A stretch of DNA of 64,000 nt, from positions 97,072-161,071 of the forward strand of contig MNCI01001928.1 in assembly GCA_015680685.1 (NCBI GenBank), read 5' to 3'. The notes below the pieces were generated by a model. That model made no database searches. It saw only the letters and a program-made list of their open reading frames with translations, and was not told the DNA's origin. This document shows, piece by piece, positions 33,680-43,269 of the stretch. Every line of letters starts with the position of its first letter. Position 1 is the first letter of the stretch. Position numbers and translations under genes: made by a program. The stretch is from Gnetum montanum (Eukaryota; Streptophyta; Gnetopsida; Gnetales; Gnetaceae).

Positions 33680-36600
33680 ATGGCTTCTTCTCATGAAATC
33701 AACTCACCTAAGGACAATACAGGAGAAAGTCAGGATCATACGCATAACCGAAATCAACCATGTCCTCAACAGTCTAAGGTCACATATACTCATCCCGATG
33801 AGTATGTGCCAGATTTTACCTTTGTTTTCCATCAAGATGAGCAACTGCGGTGGAGAGACATGCAAGGTAACATCGTGTTACCCCCAGATCGATCCGCTCC
33901 CAACATGCTTTCCCGTGCTTTGGTACAGTATGGCATGCATGAGCTGCTTGCTGAATACGTTTTGGATGATTATGACACAAGGGATTATCATCCCACAAAT
34001 GCCCAACGTATTCGGGATGCAAGGCAGGAGAGCCAACATTCACTATTGAAGGGCAAGGTTCCCCACGTCATTAGTGAAATAGGAGAAGAGGAACCCCTCA
34101 CGATGGGTTTCTTAGAAAATGATGTTCCTCCTCCTCACTCTAGTGAAGAGGTTAGGCATCAGGGCCTTAGATCAACGATACATATTCCAGGCTCTGATCC
34201 CCGTGAGCACCAGCTGTTCACGGCAGGAACAATCACTCGCACTAATGACGGACTCGTTGATCGTCACAACGATCGGGGCCGAAGCAGCCGAAGAGAAGGC
34301 AAGAAACATCACCATGGTGATGGATCCCCTTCTTCTTCCCCTTCATCACATCATTCACCCTCTCCTTCCACATCTGGGCGCAGCCACCATGAGCATAACG
34401 CGGAAAGTAAAGGTAGAAGAGATGAAATGCCTCGACAAGAAGGTCGAGAGGAGTTAGGACAAGGACAAGGACGTAGGGAGAATAGGGAACCACAACGTAG
34501 ACATCACAGACGTCATGAAAGAGATGATCATGACGAACCCCTATTCGCAACCCGAAGTATGCTTGACATTAGAGAGGCAGTTAGGATTCCCACAAGGCAT
34601 TTGAAAGACAGTAGGATCAAGCGTTTGGATATAAATAATATCCCACGTTTTGAAGGGGGATACAACGCTGATCCTCAACATCATTTACAGGCATTCCACG
34701 ACGCCTGTGCCTTGCAGAACATAGACAATGAGTGGCAGAAACTCAAGTTGTTCCCAAGGACACTCACTAAAGAAGCGGAAAGCTGGTACCGGTCCTTAGA
34801 ACCGGAAACCATCAGGAGGTGGAGTACGATGCTCGAATTGTTCAACAACAAATATCAAACGTACTCCAGAGTGTCTAACTTGCGTAAGCAGATCCAAGGC
34901 TGGAAACAAGGAGCTCATGAATCCTTGGATGCTGCCATGGCCCGTTACTACACATTGCTACATCGTTGCCCGGGCCATGGGTACGCTAAGCGGGATCAAC
35001 TTCGCCACCTCGTGGATGGGCTACGAAATGAAACGAGAAGAACTCTTGGGACTTACGCCCAAGGGAGACTCTCCCAACTAAGAGCCCATGAAGTTGAAGT
35101 ATTGTTGGAACAAGTAGCGCAAGAAGAGGGTGAGCTACGGAAAAGAGAAAGTGCGGAGGAATACAACCGTGATCCCTCCCTTCGTAAGAAGGGAGTGAAA
35201 TTCTGTGATGAGGAGGATGAGTCACCACTCGAAGAGTTGGTGAACAGGAAAACTGTGCCGATCCAAAAGTTAACAACGGAGGTATCGGCTAAGGTAGACC
35301 AAATGTGGGATTCCTTAGACTCACGAATAGAAACAGTCCTGAAAATAGTAGAAGAGTCTAAGGATGAGCAAAGTAGTGATAAAAGCAAGAACATGCGGAG
35401 AAACTTTAACCCTGCACATAACAAGGGTAAGGGAAAAATCTCTAACTCCGATGAGGCTGAAAATTCTGATTCAGACAATGACGGTGGATGTGAGGTCTGC
35501 TATTATGACCATCCTAAGGGATGTTGTCCAATCATCTCACATCTGCAGGAGTCTGGGGTGTATGCATTAAATCCAAGACTTAATCAACGGCAAACACCCA
35601 GAAGGTTACCTTATCCACAAGGTAACCCGAGGCAGTTCCACCAACCCTTGACGTATTATCCAAGTGGAACACCTCCGCAGCCCATCGAGCAACATCAGCA
35701 GTGGCAATACCCACAGTCATGGGGGATGCCACAGCCAACACATCGATACCCTTACCGGCAGCCTGATCCTTATGGTTATTATGTGCAGCAGCCAGTTTCT
35801 CCAGGTGACGCTATGAGTCACACTCCACGCCGTCACTACTACGCTCGGGAGTACTTCAGAAGGACTCCTTCTCCTCCGGGAGACATTCCACATTCTGTCC
35901 ATCCTCTAACTCCACCCGCACCTTTTCCTCAAGTAGTTCCCATAACACCTCCTGCTCCAACAATGCAAGGGGAATTACCTACCCAACCGCAGCAACGTCA
36001 CGCCGCGAGATCTGTAAATATTCAGAGTGTAAATATCCAACCGGACACTAGTTCTGGCGATAACTGTACAAAAAGGAGACCCTTTTTCAGAACTAGGAGC
36101 CCGGATAGGCTCTCGCAACAACAAGCGGACGGGTATATGTATAGGCCTCTAACTACTAACACTTCGGAGCACCCTTCAGTCCAAGGGAATGTAACGCATA
36201 CGGTTATGCTAACACATACCGTAACTGACTGGATCAAGGTAGGCCACCTTCCCAGGAAACTAACTGATCCTGGGAGTCCCTTTATTCATTTGCAGATCGC
36301 TGGGAATGCACCACATCGAGCTCTTCTTGACTCAGGTTCCGGAGTCAACTTAATTTCGCGAAAGATGTATCACGCCTGGAACCTGCCCCAACTTAAGAAG
36401 AGCAACATCCAACTAGAGCTGGCAGACCAGTCCATCACTATTCCCTTGGGTTTGGTGGAGGACGTTATCACCACTGTGTGTGGTTGGTCCTACCCAGCGG
36501 ATTTCCTAGTGATCGATGTTAACAACAACGAAGGGGACTTCCCAATTATAATGGGAAGGGCATGGCTAAGCACAGTAGATGCATGCCTTAGGATCCGTGA

Positions 36601-37024
36601 TCTTTCCTTGGAAATCTCCAAGATAAACATATGTGGAAAGATCGAGAAGAGGATAGTTCCATGCATCACATACAGTGATTCATCGGGTGATGACACGGAG
36701 GAAATGTCTCCATGTCACAGGTGTGCCCAGGAAACTCTGCAACAAAGATGCCTGTATGTAGCAACCACACAAGAAGTAGTAGACACCCCGTGGTTGACAG
36801 CTTCTCATAAGAGCAAACAAATATGCATGGAACGAACTGAGGCAACTCATGCCAACAACCGTGGCATAGACACATTGGAACGTGAGCGTCGCCAACTTCC
36901 AACCCTGAATTTAAGATCATCAATTGGGAGAAGTTGGGCACTGCTTAGAAATTCAAATAGGCGCTCACTACTTCGGATCTCTCCCTCACAACTCAGTCAT
37001 GGGGGAGATGGCCACCTATGCTAA
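33680..37024 (+). CDS. Gag-protease polyprotein of copy B (1114 aa, intact)
   Basis: The frame is open from the ATG at 33680; it extends to a GTG at 33656, but ATG is the plausible plant start. Residues about 180-300 are rich in Arg, His, Ser and Glu. The Gag core spans about 323-490, with PRFEGGYNADPQHHLQAFHD, ESWYRSLEPETI and DAAMARYYTLLHRCP. A knuckle-like CEVC-X3-H-X4-C follows at 604. Residues 620-800 are Pro/Gln/Tyr-rich. The aspartic protease lies at about 860-965, with active site LLDSGSGVNLI (Asp 884) and DFPIIMGRAWL. The last 40 or so residues read through the pol-deletion junction and a polypurine-like motif, out of the ancestral pol frame, ending SHGGDGHLC. Gag assembles the particle and the protease matures it; no polymerase is encoded. 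Confidence 0.92.
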   Translation: MASSHEINSPKDNTGESQDHTHNRNQPCPQQSKVTYTHPDEYVPDFTFVFHQDEQLRWRDMQGNIVLPPDRSAPNMLSRALVQYGMHELLAEYVLDDYDTRDYHPTNAQRIRDARQESQHSLLKGKVPHVISEIGEEEPLTMGFLENDVPPPHSSEEVRHQGLRSTIHIPGSDPREHQLFTAGTITRTNDGLVDRHNDRGRSSRREGKKHHHGDGSPSSSPSSHHSPSPSTSGRSHHEHNAESKGRRDEMPRQEGREELGQGQGRRENREPQRRHHRRHERDDHDEPLFATRSMLDIREAVRIPTRHLKDSRIKRLDINNIPRFEGGYNADPQHHLQAFHDACALQNIDNEWQKLKLFPRTLTKEAESWYRSLEPETIRRWSTMLELFNNKYQTYSRVSNLRKQIQGWKQGAHESLDAAMARYYTLLHRCPGHGYAKRDQLRHLVDGLRNETRRTLGTYAQGRLSQLRAHEVEVLLEQVAQEEGELRKRESAEEYNRDPSLRKKGVKFCDEEDESPLEELVNRKTVPIQKLTTEVSAKVDQMWDSLDSRIETVLKIVEESKDEQSSDKSKNMRRNFNPAHNKGKGKISNSDEAENSDSDNDGGCEVCYYDHPKGCCPIISHLQESGVYALNPRLNQRQTPRRLPYPQGNPRQFHQPLTYYPSGTPPQPIEQHQQWQYPQSWGMPQPTHRYPYRQPDPYGYYVQQPVSPGDAMSHTPRRHYYAREYFRRTPSPPGDIPHSVHPLTPPAPFPQVVPITPPAPTMQGELPTQPQQRHAARSVNIQSVNIQPDTSSGDNCTKRRPFFRTRSPDRLSQQQADGYMYRPLTTNTSEHPSVQGNVTHTVMLTHTVTDWIKVGHLPRKLTDPGSPFIHLQIAGNAPHRALLDSGSGVNLISRKMYHAWNLPQLKKSNIQLELADQSITIPLGLVEDVITTVCGWSYPADFLVIDVNNNEGDFPIIMGRAWLSTVDACLRIRDLSLEISKINICGKIEKRIVPCITYSDSSGDDTEEMSPCHRCAQETLQQRCLYVATTQEVVDTPWLTASHKSKQICMERTEATHANNRGIDTLERERRQLPTLNLRSSIGRSWALLRNSNRRSLLRISPSQLSHGGDGHLC
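35715..35725 (+). other. Polypurine-like motif inside gag
   Basis: AGTCATGGGGG, identical to the core in front of the 3' LTR. Copy A keeps it at 23028-23038. It may be coincidence of codons or an internal plus-strand priming site. Confidence 0.4.
36960..36975 (+). other. Pol-deletion junction in copy B
   Basis: Sequence to the left matches copy A up to about 24290 (TTTAAATAAGAGCCC against ATTCAAATAGGCGCT). Sequence to the right matches copy A from about 27150 (CATTATTTCAGATCTC against CACTACTTCGGATCTC). About 2.85 kb coding for RT, RNase H and integrase is therefore absent. Confidence 0.8.
36995..37005 (+). other. Polypurine-like motif after the pol junction
   Basis: AGTCATGGGGG within CTCAGTCATGGGGGAGATGG. 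Copy A has the same context at 27184-27194. Confidence 0.5.
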
Positions 37025-37201
37025 TCATATGGGGCCCTCAGTTCTTTTTCAGTTTTTGTTTTACACGTTTTTGTTTTACAACGTTTTTGTTTTTCACATT
37101 TTTGTTTTACAATTTCTTTAACTTTTCTAATTTTTGTTTTACAACTTTCTTTAACTTTTCTTGTTTTTGTTTTACAACACAATTATATTTTTCTATCTTT
37201 T

Positions 37202-37222
37202 TGTGTGTGTGTGTGTGTGTGT
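37202..37222. repeat. (TG)n microsatellite
   Basis: A pure TG tract of 21 bp inside copy B. Confidence 0.95.
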
Positions 37223-38649
37223 CATCCATCATGTAAATTCGTCACCCAATAAGTGTTCGAGCCGATGGGATGAACTGTTTTTCATTAATTGCTAATGTTT
37301 GGTTTTTACCTTTAAGATACGTTGTTGATACTAAGGTATGTTCTTTTGATATGGCAGGCAATGAGATCACTTCATCCATCCATCCATCAAGTCTATGGTT
37401 TCCCTTGGCTTGGAAATGTACAGTTCCCTTCCAATAAGAACTTTAACGAACTAGTGGCTGGGCATTTCTCAAACTAAGGAAGGACTCAAGGATTTGAAAC
37501 GAGTGTGACTTCAAGGGAACTTGGTGCTCTTGTGTTGGTCATTCACTTGGGTGCTTGGATGTTTTCTTCTTGGGTTTTCTTACCGCTCCGATGTAACCCA
37601 ATAATCGGAAGCTGAGACAATAAAAATAAAGAAGTCTTTGCATGGTGTGGTCCCCACGCATAAAAACACAAAACAAAAAAAAAGAGAAAAAAAATGAAAA
37701 AAAAAAGAGAAAAGAAGGAAGAGAAAAAGCTAAAAAGCTAAAAGTGAGGATTCAAAGCACACCCCTTAGACAAAATAAACATTTGGGTTGCAAGCAATGG
37801 TTATGGAACCAAAGCGTTCCCTCTAACTAAGGCCCTTCTCGCTTCCCATTCTCTCTGTTGTTCTGTCGAAATGGTGGTGGCTTCTCGAAGTTGCATCCTT
37901 GTTACCCAAGTGGATGATTTAACCAACTGCATTGATGCAAAGTCACTGGAAGTGGTTGGTTTCAGGCCAGAGTTGGAATGAGATTCGCCAAGTCACATTA
38001 ATCATGAAACACACAAGGGGCTGTACACCACCTTGTTTTGGGGATTCCATTCCATTCTTCTCTTCTTCCCATCCTTCTCTCCATTGTTCACCTCATTGCC
38101 GGTTGTATCATTGTATATACTTTGGTTGATGCTTTGTTTCCTTTTTGGTAACTTCTTCCGATTAAGACTTTAACTCTTGTTTCCAAAGGACATTCCTAGA
38201 GCCCACGGACTCTTTGAATGTGGGATTGTCAGGGCATTAAGGGCATGAGCCTGCTTTGGGGAGGACCCACTGATATTCCTATTTGGAACATTAGTTAACT
38301 TCTTTTCCTTAACGTTTTGCAATTAATTAACATTTTTGTTCATTTCCATCATGACATCCTTTCTATCGATGCCATAGTTATCCCTTTTTACCTGTCATTC
38401 CTATTCCTTTTCTCTCTCCATTCTAACGCTACCGGAGGTTCGTGATTAGTCATGGGGGTACGGGGCCTGATTTTTCGATTTTTTATCCTAAGCCCCGGAT
38501 TTTTTCATTTTTCTTCTTAACCCCTATGCCTTCGGTCGTCATCATCTACATTTTCCCAGATCCATATTAGCCATACCACACCTTAGCCAGTGAGCCTAAA
38601 CTGAAGCAAGGTATGCTTTACTTAATGATTCAATTACCCTTGCTAATAT

Positions 38650-38670
38650 ATGATGGTGTTGTGTGTGCAG
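38650..38670 (+). promoter_or_regulatory. Candidate 3' splice site in copy B
   Basis: CTTGCTAATATA (branch-point-like) is followed by a T/G-rich run ending TGTGTGCAG and then ATG. Copy A keeps the block at 28675-28704. It would suit a spliced subgenomic RNA for a 3' ORF, as proposed for the env-like gene of Athila elements. A second pyrimidine run lies at 38816-38862. Confidence 0.35.
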
Positions 38671-39054
38671 ATGGTGATCATACAACAACAGAATGGATCT
38701 AGAGCAGACACTTGGAATGGAGCAACGCTGAAGCAGCATGCAAGGAGTGGAATTGATAATGCGCTTACCGATGGACAATGGAAGGCACAACCTAGGCGTT
38801 GGCAGCAACAAGACTCTTCTTCTTTCTTCTCTTCTATTCTCTCTCCTCTTTTCTCTCAACTGCCAACTGTGGCCGGATGTCATTGTAATAAGGTGTTCAC
38901 CCATGTTGTCATGAACACCAGTTTTGTCAAGTCTTGTAATAAAGACCGTTCACATGTCATCCCATTAGTTCCATTTCCCCTAATAATCCCATGCCTACCT
39001 GATATCATTGTAAGGAACTCGAGGACGAGTTTTCATTCAGTCATGGGGGTATGA
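38671..39054 (+). CDS. Small ORF before the 3' LTR (127 aa, doubtful)
   Basis: It starts at the ATG after the acceptor-like CAG and reads MVIIQQQNGSRADTWNGATL. It passes a Ser/Phe/Leu-rich segment (FFSSILSPLFSQL) and ends at the first bases of the 3' LTR. Only the first 20 or so residues resemble copy A's ORF; further on the frames diverge. It has no recognisable domain and no convincing membrane anchor. The env-like position is the only argument for function. Confidence 0.3.
   Translation: MVIIQQQNGSRADTWNGATLKQHARSGIDNALTDGQWKAQPRRWQQQDSSSFFSSILSPLFSQLPTVAGCHCNKVFTHVVMNTSFVKSCNKDRSHVIPLVPFPLIIPCLPDIIVRNSRTSFHSVMGV
39039..39051 (+). other. Copy B polypurine tract
   Basis: AGTCATGGGGGTA directly before TGATGAGACG of the 3' LTR; the same 13 bp precede the copy A LTR. 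Confidence 0.88.
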
Positions 39055-39248
39055 TGAGACGCAACTTGCACTAGGCCGCGATATCGCGTCCCACTACCAT
39101 ATCTATAAATAAGAGGCGACACTCCCTTCATTGAAAAAAATCCTGGCTAGTGTAGCGAAGCTCTGGCAGATTGATCACTCCAGAGTTAGAATTTTTCCCC
39201 ATGTGCCCGCAGTAGGAGTCCTAGAGTGAACGGCTCTTTATTCGAGCA
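39052..39248 (+). repeat. Copy B 3' LTR, visible part
   Basis: It is nearly identical to 32476-32722 except for a deletion that removes three of the four GATATC words. The TATA box is at 39104-39111. The rest falls in the assembly gap. Confidence 0.93.
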
Positions 39249-39584
39249 NNNNNNNNNNNNNNNNNNNNNNNNNNNNNNNNNNNNNNNNNNNNNNNNNNNN
39301 NNNNNNNNNNNNNNNNNNNNNNNNNNNNNNNNNNNNNNNNNNNNNNNNNNNNNNNNNNNNNNNNNNNNNNNNNNNNNNNNNNNNNNNNNNNNNNNNNNNN
39401 NNNNNNNNNNNNNNNNNNNNNNNNNNNNNNNNNNNNNNNNNNNNNNNNNNNNNNNNNNNNNNNNNNNNNNNNNNNNNNNNNNNNNNNNNNNNNNNNNNNN
39501 NNNNNNNNNNNNNNNNNNNNNNNNNNNNNNNNNNNNNNNNNNNNNNNNNNNNNNNNNNNNNNNNNNNNNNNNNNNNNNNNNNNN
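39249..39584. other. Assembly gap (336 N)
   Basis: It starts at the point equivalent to 32723 in the 5' LTR and ends exactly at the CTCGT target duplication. It therefore stands for the missing remainder of the 3' LTR (811 bp by the 5' LTR, if complete), and its stated length is probably not true. Confidence 0.85.
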
Positions 39585-39589
39585 CTCGT

Positions 39590-40487
39590 GACATAGATCT
39601 TAACTCCAAAAGCTCATACATTTTTAAACAGGTCAAAATGCAAGTTTGGATCATAAGATATGGCCCTTAGAAGGTATATGCTCTAGAAAATGGCAAAAAC
39701 ATGTCTCTCATTTAAAGCAAAATGAAAAAAATTACTAACAATGGATGCATGTATAAAACATTTTTATCTTGCATCAATGCTAACGAATTGAGGGGGCTAC
39801 ATTAACTATGTTCTTGTATTAATGTTGTAGCATCAATATGGCTAATTAATATGACTTTCTTATGATTTTTGAATGGTTTTGAATTTAAAATTGAATCATG
39901 TGAAAGGTCATGAGTCATAGAAGATAGTACTAGACCATTTGAAATGGTGAAACTAATATTGTTTGAAGCCTCAAAATTGGTTGCAAATTGGGGATTTTGA
40001 GGGATTTTAAGCATGAAAATTGAATAAAATGTATGGAAAAGTGGATATATAATAATGCACAAAGATAAAGCAATAATGCAATGATGCTCAGAAAGTTGTA
40101 CAATTGGTCTATGGATGAGATTTTTAATAGTTACACAAGTGTATCCTTCCCAAAGTAGGCTCTTGTCCATAATGCCCTTGTATAACCATTTCACTAAGTA
40201 TCTATTAGCATCTAAGAAATTGAATGTTAATCTAATCTTTGTTTCAACATACATACAACTATTGTTACTATAATCCTATATTATACTAAACAAAACCATT
40301 AAAGAATTGAAATTGAAAGATGAGAAGAGCACATTTGTAGCTTGGGCAAATCAGAAGCCCTTGAAGATGAGTTACATGTGTTTCTTTCATCTGGTATGAC
40401 TACCCATTTGAGACAATATTATAATGTTACAACAAAAGGCCTATATGATTTATTTTTAGTGCCTCCATTAGTGCTTGGTTAATTTTT
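39590..40487 (-). pseudogene. Athila-like relic, piece 1: 3' noncoding region
   Basis: Part of this stretch matches, on the same strand, the 3' region of the gag-only element at 47840-48060. The clearest part is the shared block at 40139-40180 (CTTCCCAAAGTAGGCTC and TAATGCCCTTG). It is therefore the 3' noncoding region of a minus-strand family member whose other pieces are at 45056-45617 and 57882-61150. The long minus-strand frame at 39802-40254 has no recognisable product. Confidence 0.65.
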
Positions 40488-40650
40488 TTTTAACAAGTAT
40501 TGTCCAATGCTCTATCCACATGAAGACAAATATACACAAAGCCAAAGTATTTTTATTTATTCTTTAGTTCATGGGTGGATGTAAACTATTTTGGCCCCAA
40601 CTCATCTTTATTTTATCTAAATTTCTTTATTTTTACTATGGGGAATGACT
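40488..40650 (+). repeat. 5' LTR of the copia element (approximate)
   Basis: It matches 44777-44940. The right end and the primer site cannot be fixed by eye; AGTATGGCTCCAATC at about 40664 may be a decayed primer site. Confidence 0.6.
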
Positions 40651-40689
40651 TCTCAAGTTTCTCAAGTATGGCTCCAATCATTTCCTATA

Positions 40690-41660
40690 AATTATAAGGT
40701 CATACATGAATGAACATACCTGTTTTGAAGACAATAAAGTTGAAACCCAACCGCCATGAACTACAACAAGAAAATAGCCAAATGTCCCATTATCTTCATT
40801 GAAACCCAAGCTTTTATTCTTTGGAAATAAATTATGAAAGGACTTCTGAAAGTTAATGAAGTATGAGATGTGATAGAACCTACAAACGCTCATATCAAAG
40901 TTACTCCAAAATGAGAAAATAAAGATAAAGAAGATCCTTTAATTCAAGAAGTTCTAGAAGAGGAAAAGTGGTAAAGAAAATATTCACATGCAGGAATGAT
41001 CATTATTTTCAATGTATTAGAAAATTAGTTGGAAGATTGTTCTCATTAAAGATTGCTAAAGAAGTATGGGAAATATTATGCTTAGATTATCTAACACCGA
41101 AAATCAACATATAGAAGAAATGTTATATAGAATTCAATTTGACAAATTAGAAATTAGAAAAGATGAAGACATTGAAGAGTTTTTTACAAAGATGTATACC
41201 AACACAAAAAACATTGATGAATTTGGATGTAACCTTACTTAGCATCAAAAAGTACAAAAAATTATGGCAACTTTTACAATGATCATAAATATCAAAACAT
41301 AACGATGAACTTTCTACAAAATAAAGAATTCAATAAACTCATTGTATATGATCTAATTTCTTGAATCAAAATACTTGAAAGCTTGAGAACTAAAAAAAAA
41401 GACAAAAAAAAAGTCTTCATAGCCAGTAGAGGAAGAGGAATATTTAATAAAAGTTATTCTCAAAACCAAAGCAACTCAAACACGTTAAAAACTTTACAAA
41501 GAAATAACAAAGATAGAGCTTCCATAAGAGGAAGATGACACTCGTAAGGATAGAGAAATGCTCAAATCCCTCTATGCAAACTTTGCAATAAAATAGGCCA
41601 CACCATAAGTGTATGTTGGTACAACTCTACACTTGATGCTCTTTAACTCCAAAACAAAGA
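40690..41660 (+). pseudogene. Copia Gag
   Basis: Decayed frames include a VWDVIE-like segment, IRKDEDIEEFFTKMY and an intact knuckle CKLC-X4-H-X4-C (NKIGHTISVC) near 41574-41620. Many stops. Confidence 0.7.
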
Positions 41661-41749
41661 TGAAGGAGCACTAACATCAAAGCAAGAAGATCACCAAGGT
41701 AAGATCAAAGCTCTTAATTCCAAAAAAATAATTAAGCAAAATTCTCGGA

Positions 41750-42960
41750 TTATAGAAAATGTAAAATAATTAATTCTTGGATACCATACATGTCTCACTT
41801 TCTTCTATACAAATCAAAAAGAATTGGTAGCATAAAAATAGGAGATGGTAGCCACCTTAACATAGAAGGAGTTGGAAATTGCATTATCAAATTACCAAAT
41901 AAAAATTTATAATCATCATTAACATCTTCCATGTATCAAATCTCTTAAATTCTTTTATCTCAGTAGGACAAATAGTTAAGAAAGAAATCAAAATTGACTT
42001 CAAAGATGACTAGTGCATTATTAAAAAGCAAAACAAAGAAGAAATAATTAAAACAAAAGTCTACAACAATAGAATCTATTGCATAGATTGTAGTCACTTT
42101 AATCTAAGAGGAAACCTCATCCAAGATAATAACCAACTCATTATTCAAATTACTACTTTAGAAAAAGGAACAAGCAAAGACCCATATTAAAGTATTTCCA
42201 AACATCAAACAACAAATGAAAAAGAAGCCAAAATTTGACACAAAATATTGAGACACACCTCTTATAAAAAACTTGAAAAAAATGACAAAGTTAAAGAAAG
42301 CAATACGAAATTCAAATTAGATATACTCCCAAAGAAAAATATGAAATATGCATTCAAGGAAAGCAAATCAACATTCCTCACACAACAACTATGTAAAGAA
42401 AAAAAAGCCCTCTTGATCTTCTCCACATGGATTTCATTGGACCTATGCCTATCACCTCTATAGAAGAAGCCAATTATATACTTATCATGGAAGATGATTT
42501 TTCAAGATATACTTGAACATACAACATGAAGGGCAAGGTCAGACAATAATCAAATTCAAAGACTTCTACATTATAATGAAAAACACTATGGGCATGTCCA
42601 TCAAAGCCATTAGATCAGATAGAGGGGAAGAGTTGATCAATTAAAAATTCAAAGATTTTTGTACATATCAAGGCATTTTTTATCAAACAACGTGTGGATA
42701 TAGTCTATAATCAAATGGCACTATAGAAAGGAGAAACAGAATCTTGCAAGACATGATGAGATGTCATCTTCAAAATGCCCAAATATCTAACAATTTCTTA
42801 AGCATGATAATGAATGTTGCATCATACATTTCCAATAGAATAACCAATAAGAAAGATAAGTCCCTTGTGAAATTTTCTACATAAAAATTCTAAATATAAA
42901 ACACATAAGAACATTTGGATGTCATTGTTATTCAAAATTACAAAGAAATTCACAAATAAA
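41750..42960 (+). pseudogene. Copia protease and integrase
   Basis: A protease-like segment (SWIPYMSHFLLYKS, where families have WxLDSGASxH) has lost the active-site Asp. The integrase follows, with LLHMDFIGPMPI, YILIMEDDFSRYT, AIRSDRGEEL and NGTIERRNRILQDM. These hold the core D, D and E, although stops interrupt it. Confidence 0.78.
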
Positions 42961-43269
42961 TTAGACATCAAAGGAAAGAAATGCATTTTTCTAGGATATG
43001 ACACCAAGAAAAGTATATACACTTGATGTGGTTTTCATGGAAAATAACTTTGGCATGAAAGATATTCAAAATTTAAATGAAAGGATAGAAGTACAAAACA
43101 ATCCCAAACGATGGGTACAAAAAATTCACCCTCAAGAACAAATGTTAGACAATAACTTTGAAAGAAGAACAACTAGACCTGATGTCATTAGCAACATAGC
43201 ATACTCAACCCTCTCTCTCTTAAATCAAGAATGTAGAAGAAGCCTTAAGAACAAATACATGGAAAGAAG

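Larger units (their letters stand above)
37025..38670 (+). other. Copy B 3' noncoding region
   Basis: It aligns with copy A 27205-28704. It begins with TTTTGTTTTACAA-type repeats and a (TG)n tract (37202-37222). It includes the shared 41-nt block (38231-38271) and a third polypurine-like motif (38448-38458). Short ORFs are not conserved in frame with copy A. Confidence 0.75.
32471..39589 (+). mobile_element. Athila-like copy B: young gag-protease element lacking pol
   Basis: The element runs from a 5-bp duplication CTCGT (32471-32475) through a 1058-bp 5' LTR, tRNA-Asp primer site, one uninterrupted gag-protease ORF, a 2-kb 3' region, polypurine tract and 3' LTR. The LTR enters a gap of N, immediately after which CTCGT occurs again (39585-39589). 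Relative to copy A, the DNA coding for RT, RNase H and integrase is missing; the junction lies near 36960-36975. The visible parts of the two LTRs differ by three or so substitutions and one deletion, so the insertion is recent. It would depend on an intact relative for reverse transcription and integration. Confidence 0.9.

Noticed and set aside
33693-36941. Several 60-140 residue ORFs overlapping the copy B gag-protease in other frames
   Set aside because: No family signature, and they follow from the base composition of the intact frame.
39226-39654. Long ORFs on both strands across the gap
   Set aside because: They consist almost entirely of N translated as X; there is no sequence to support them.
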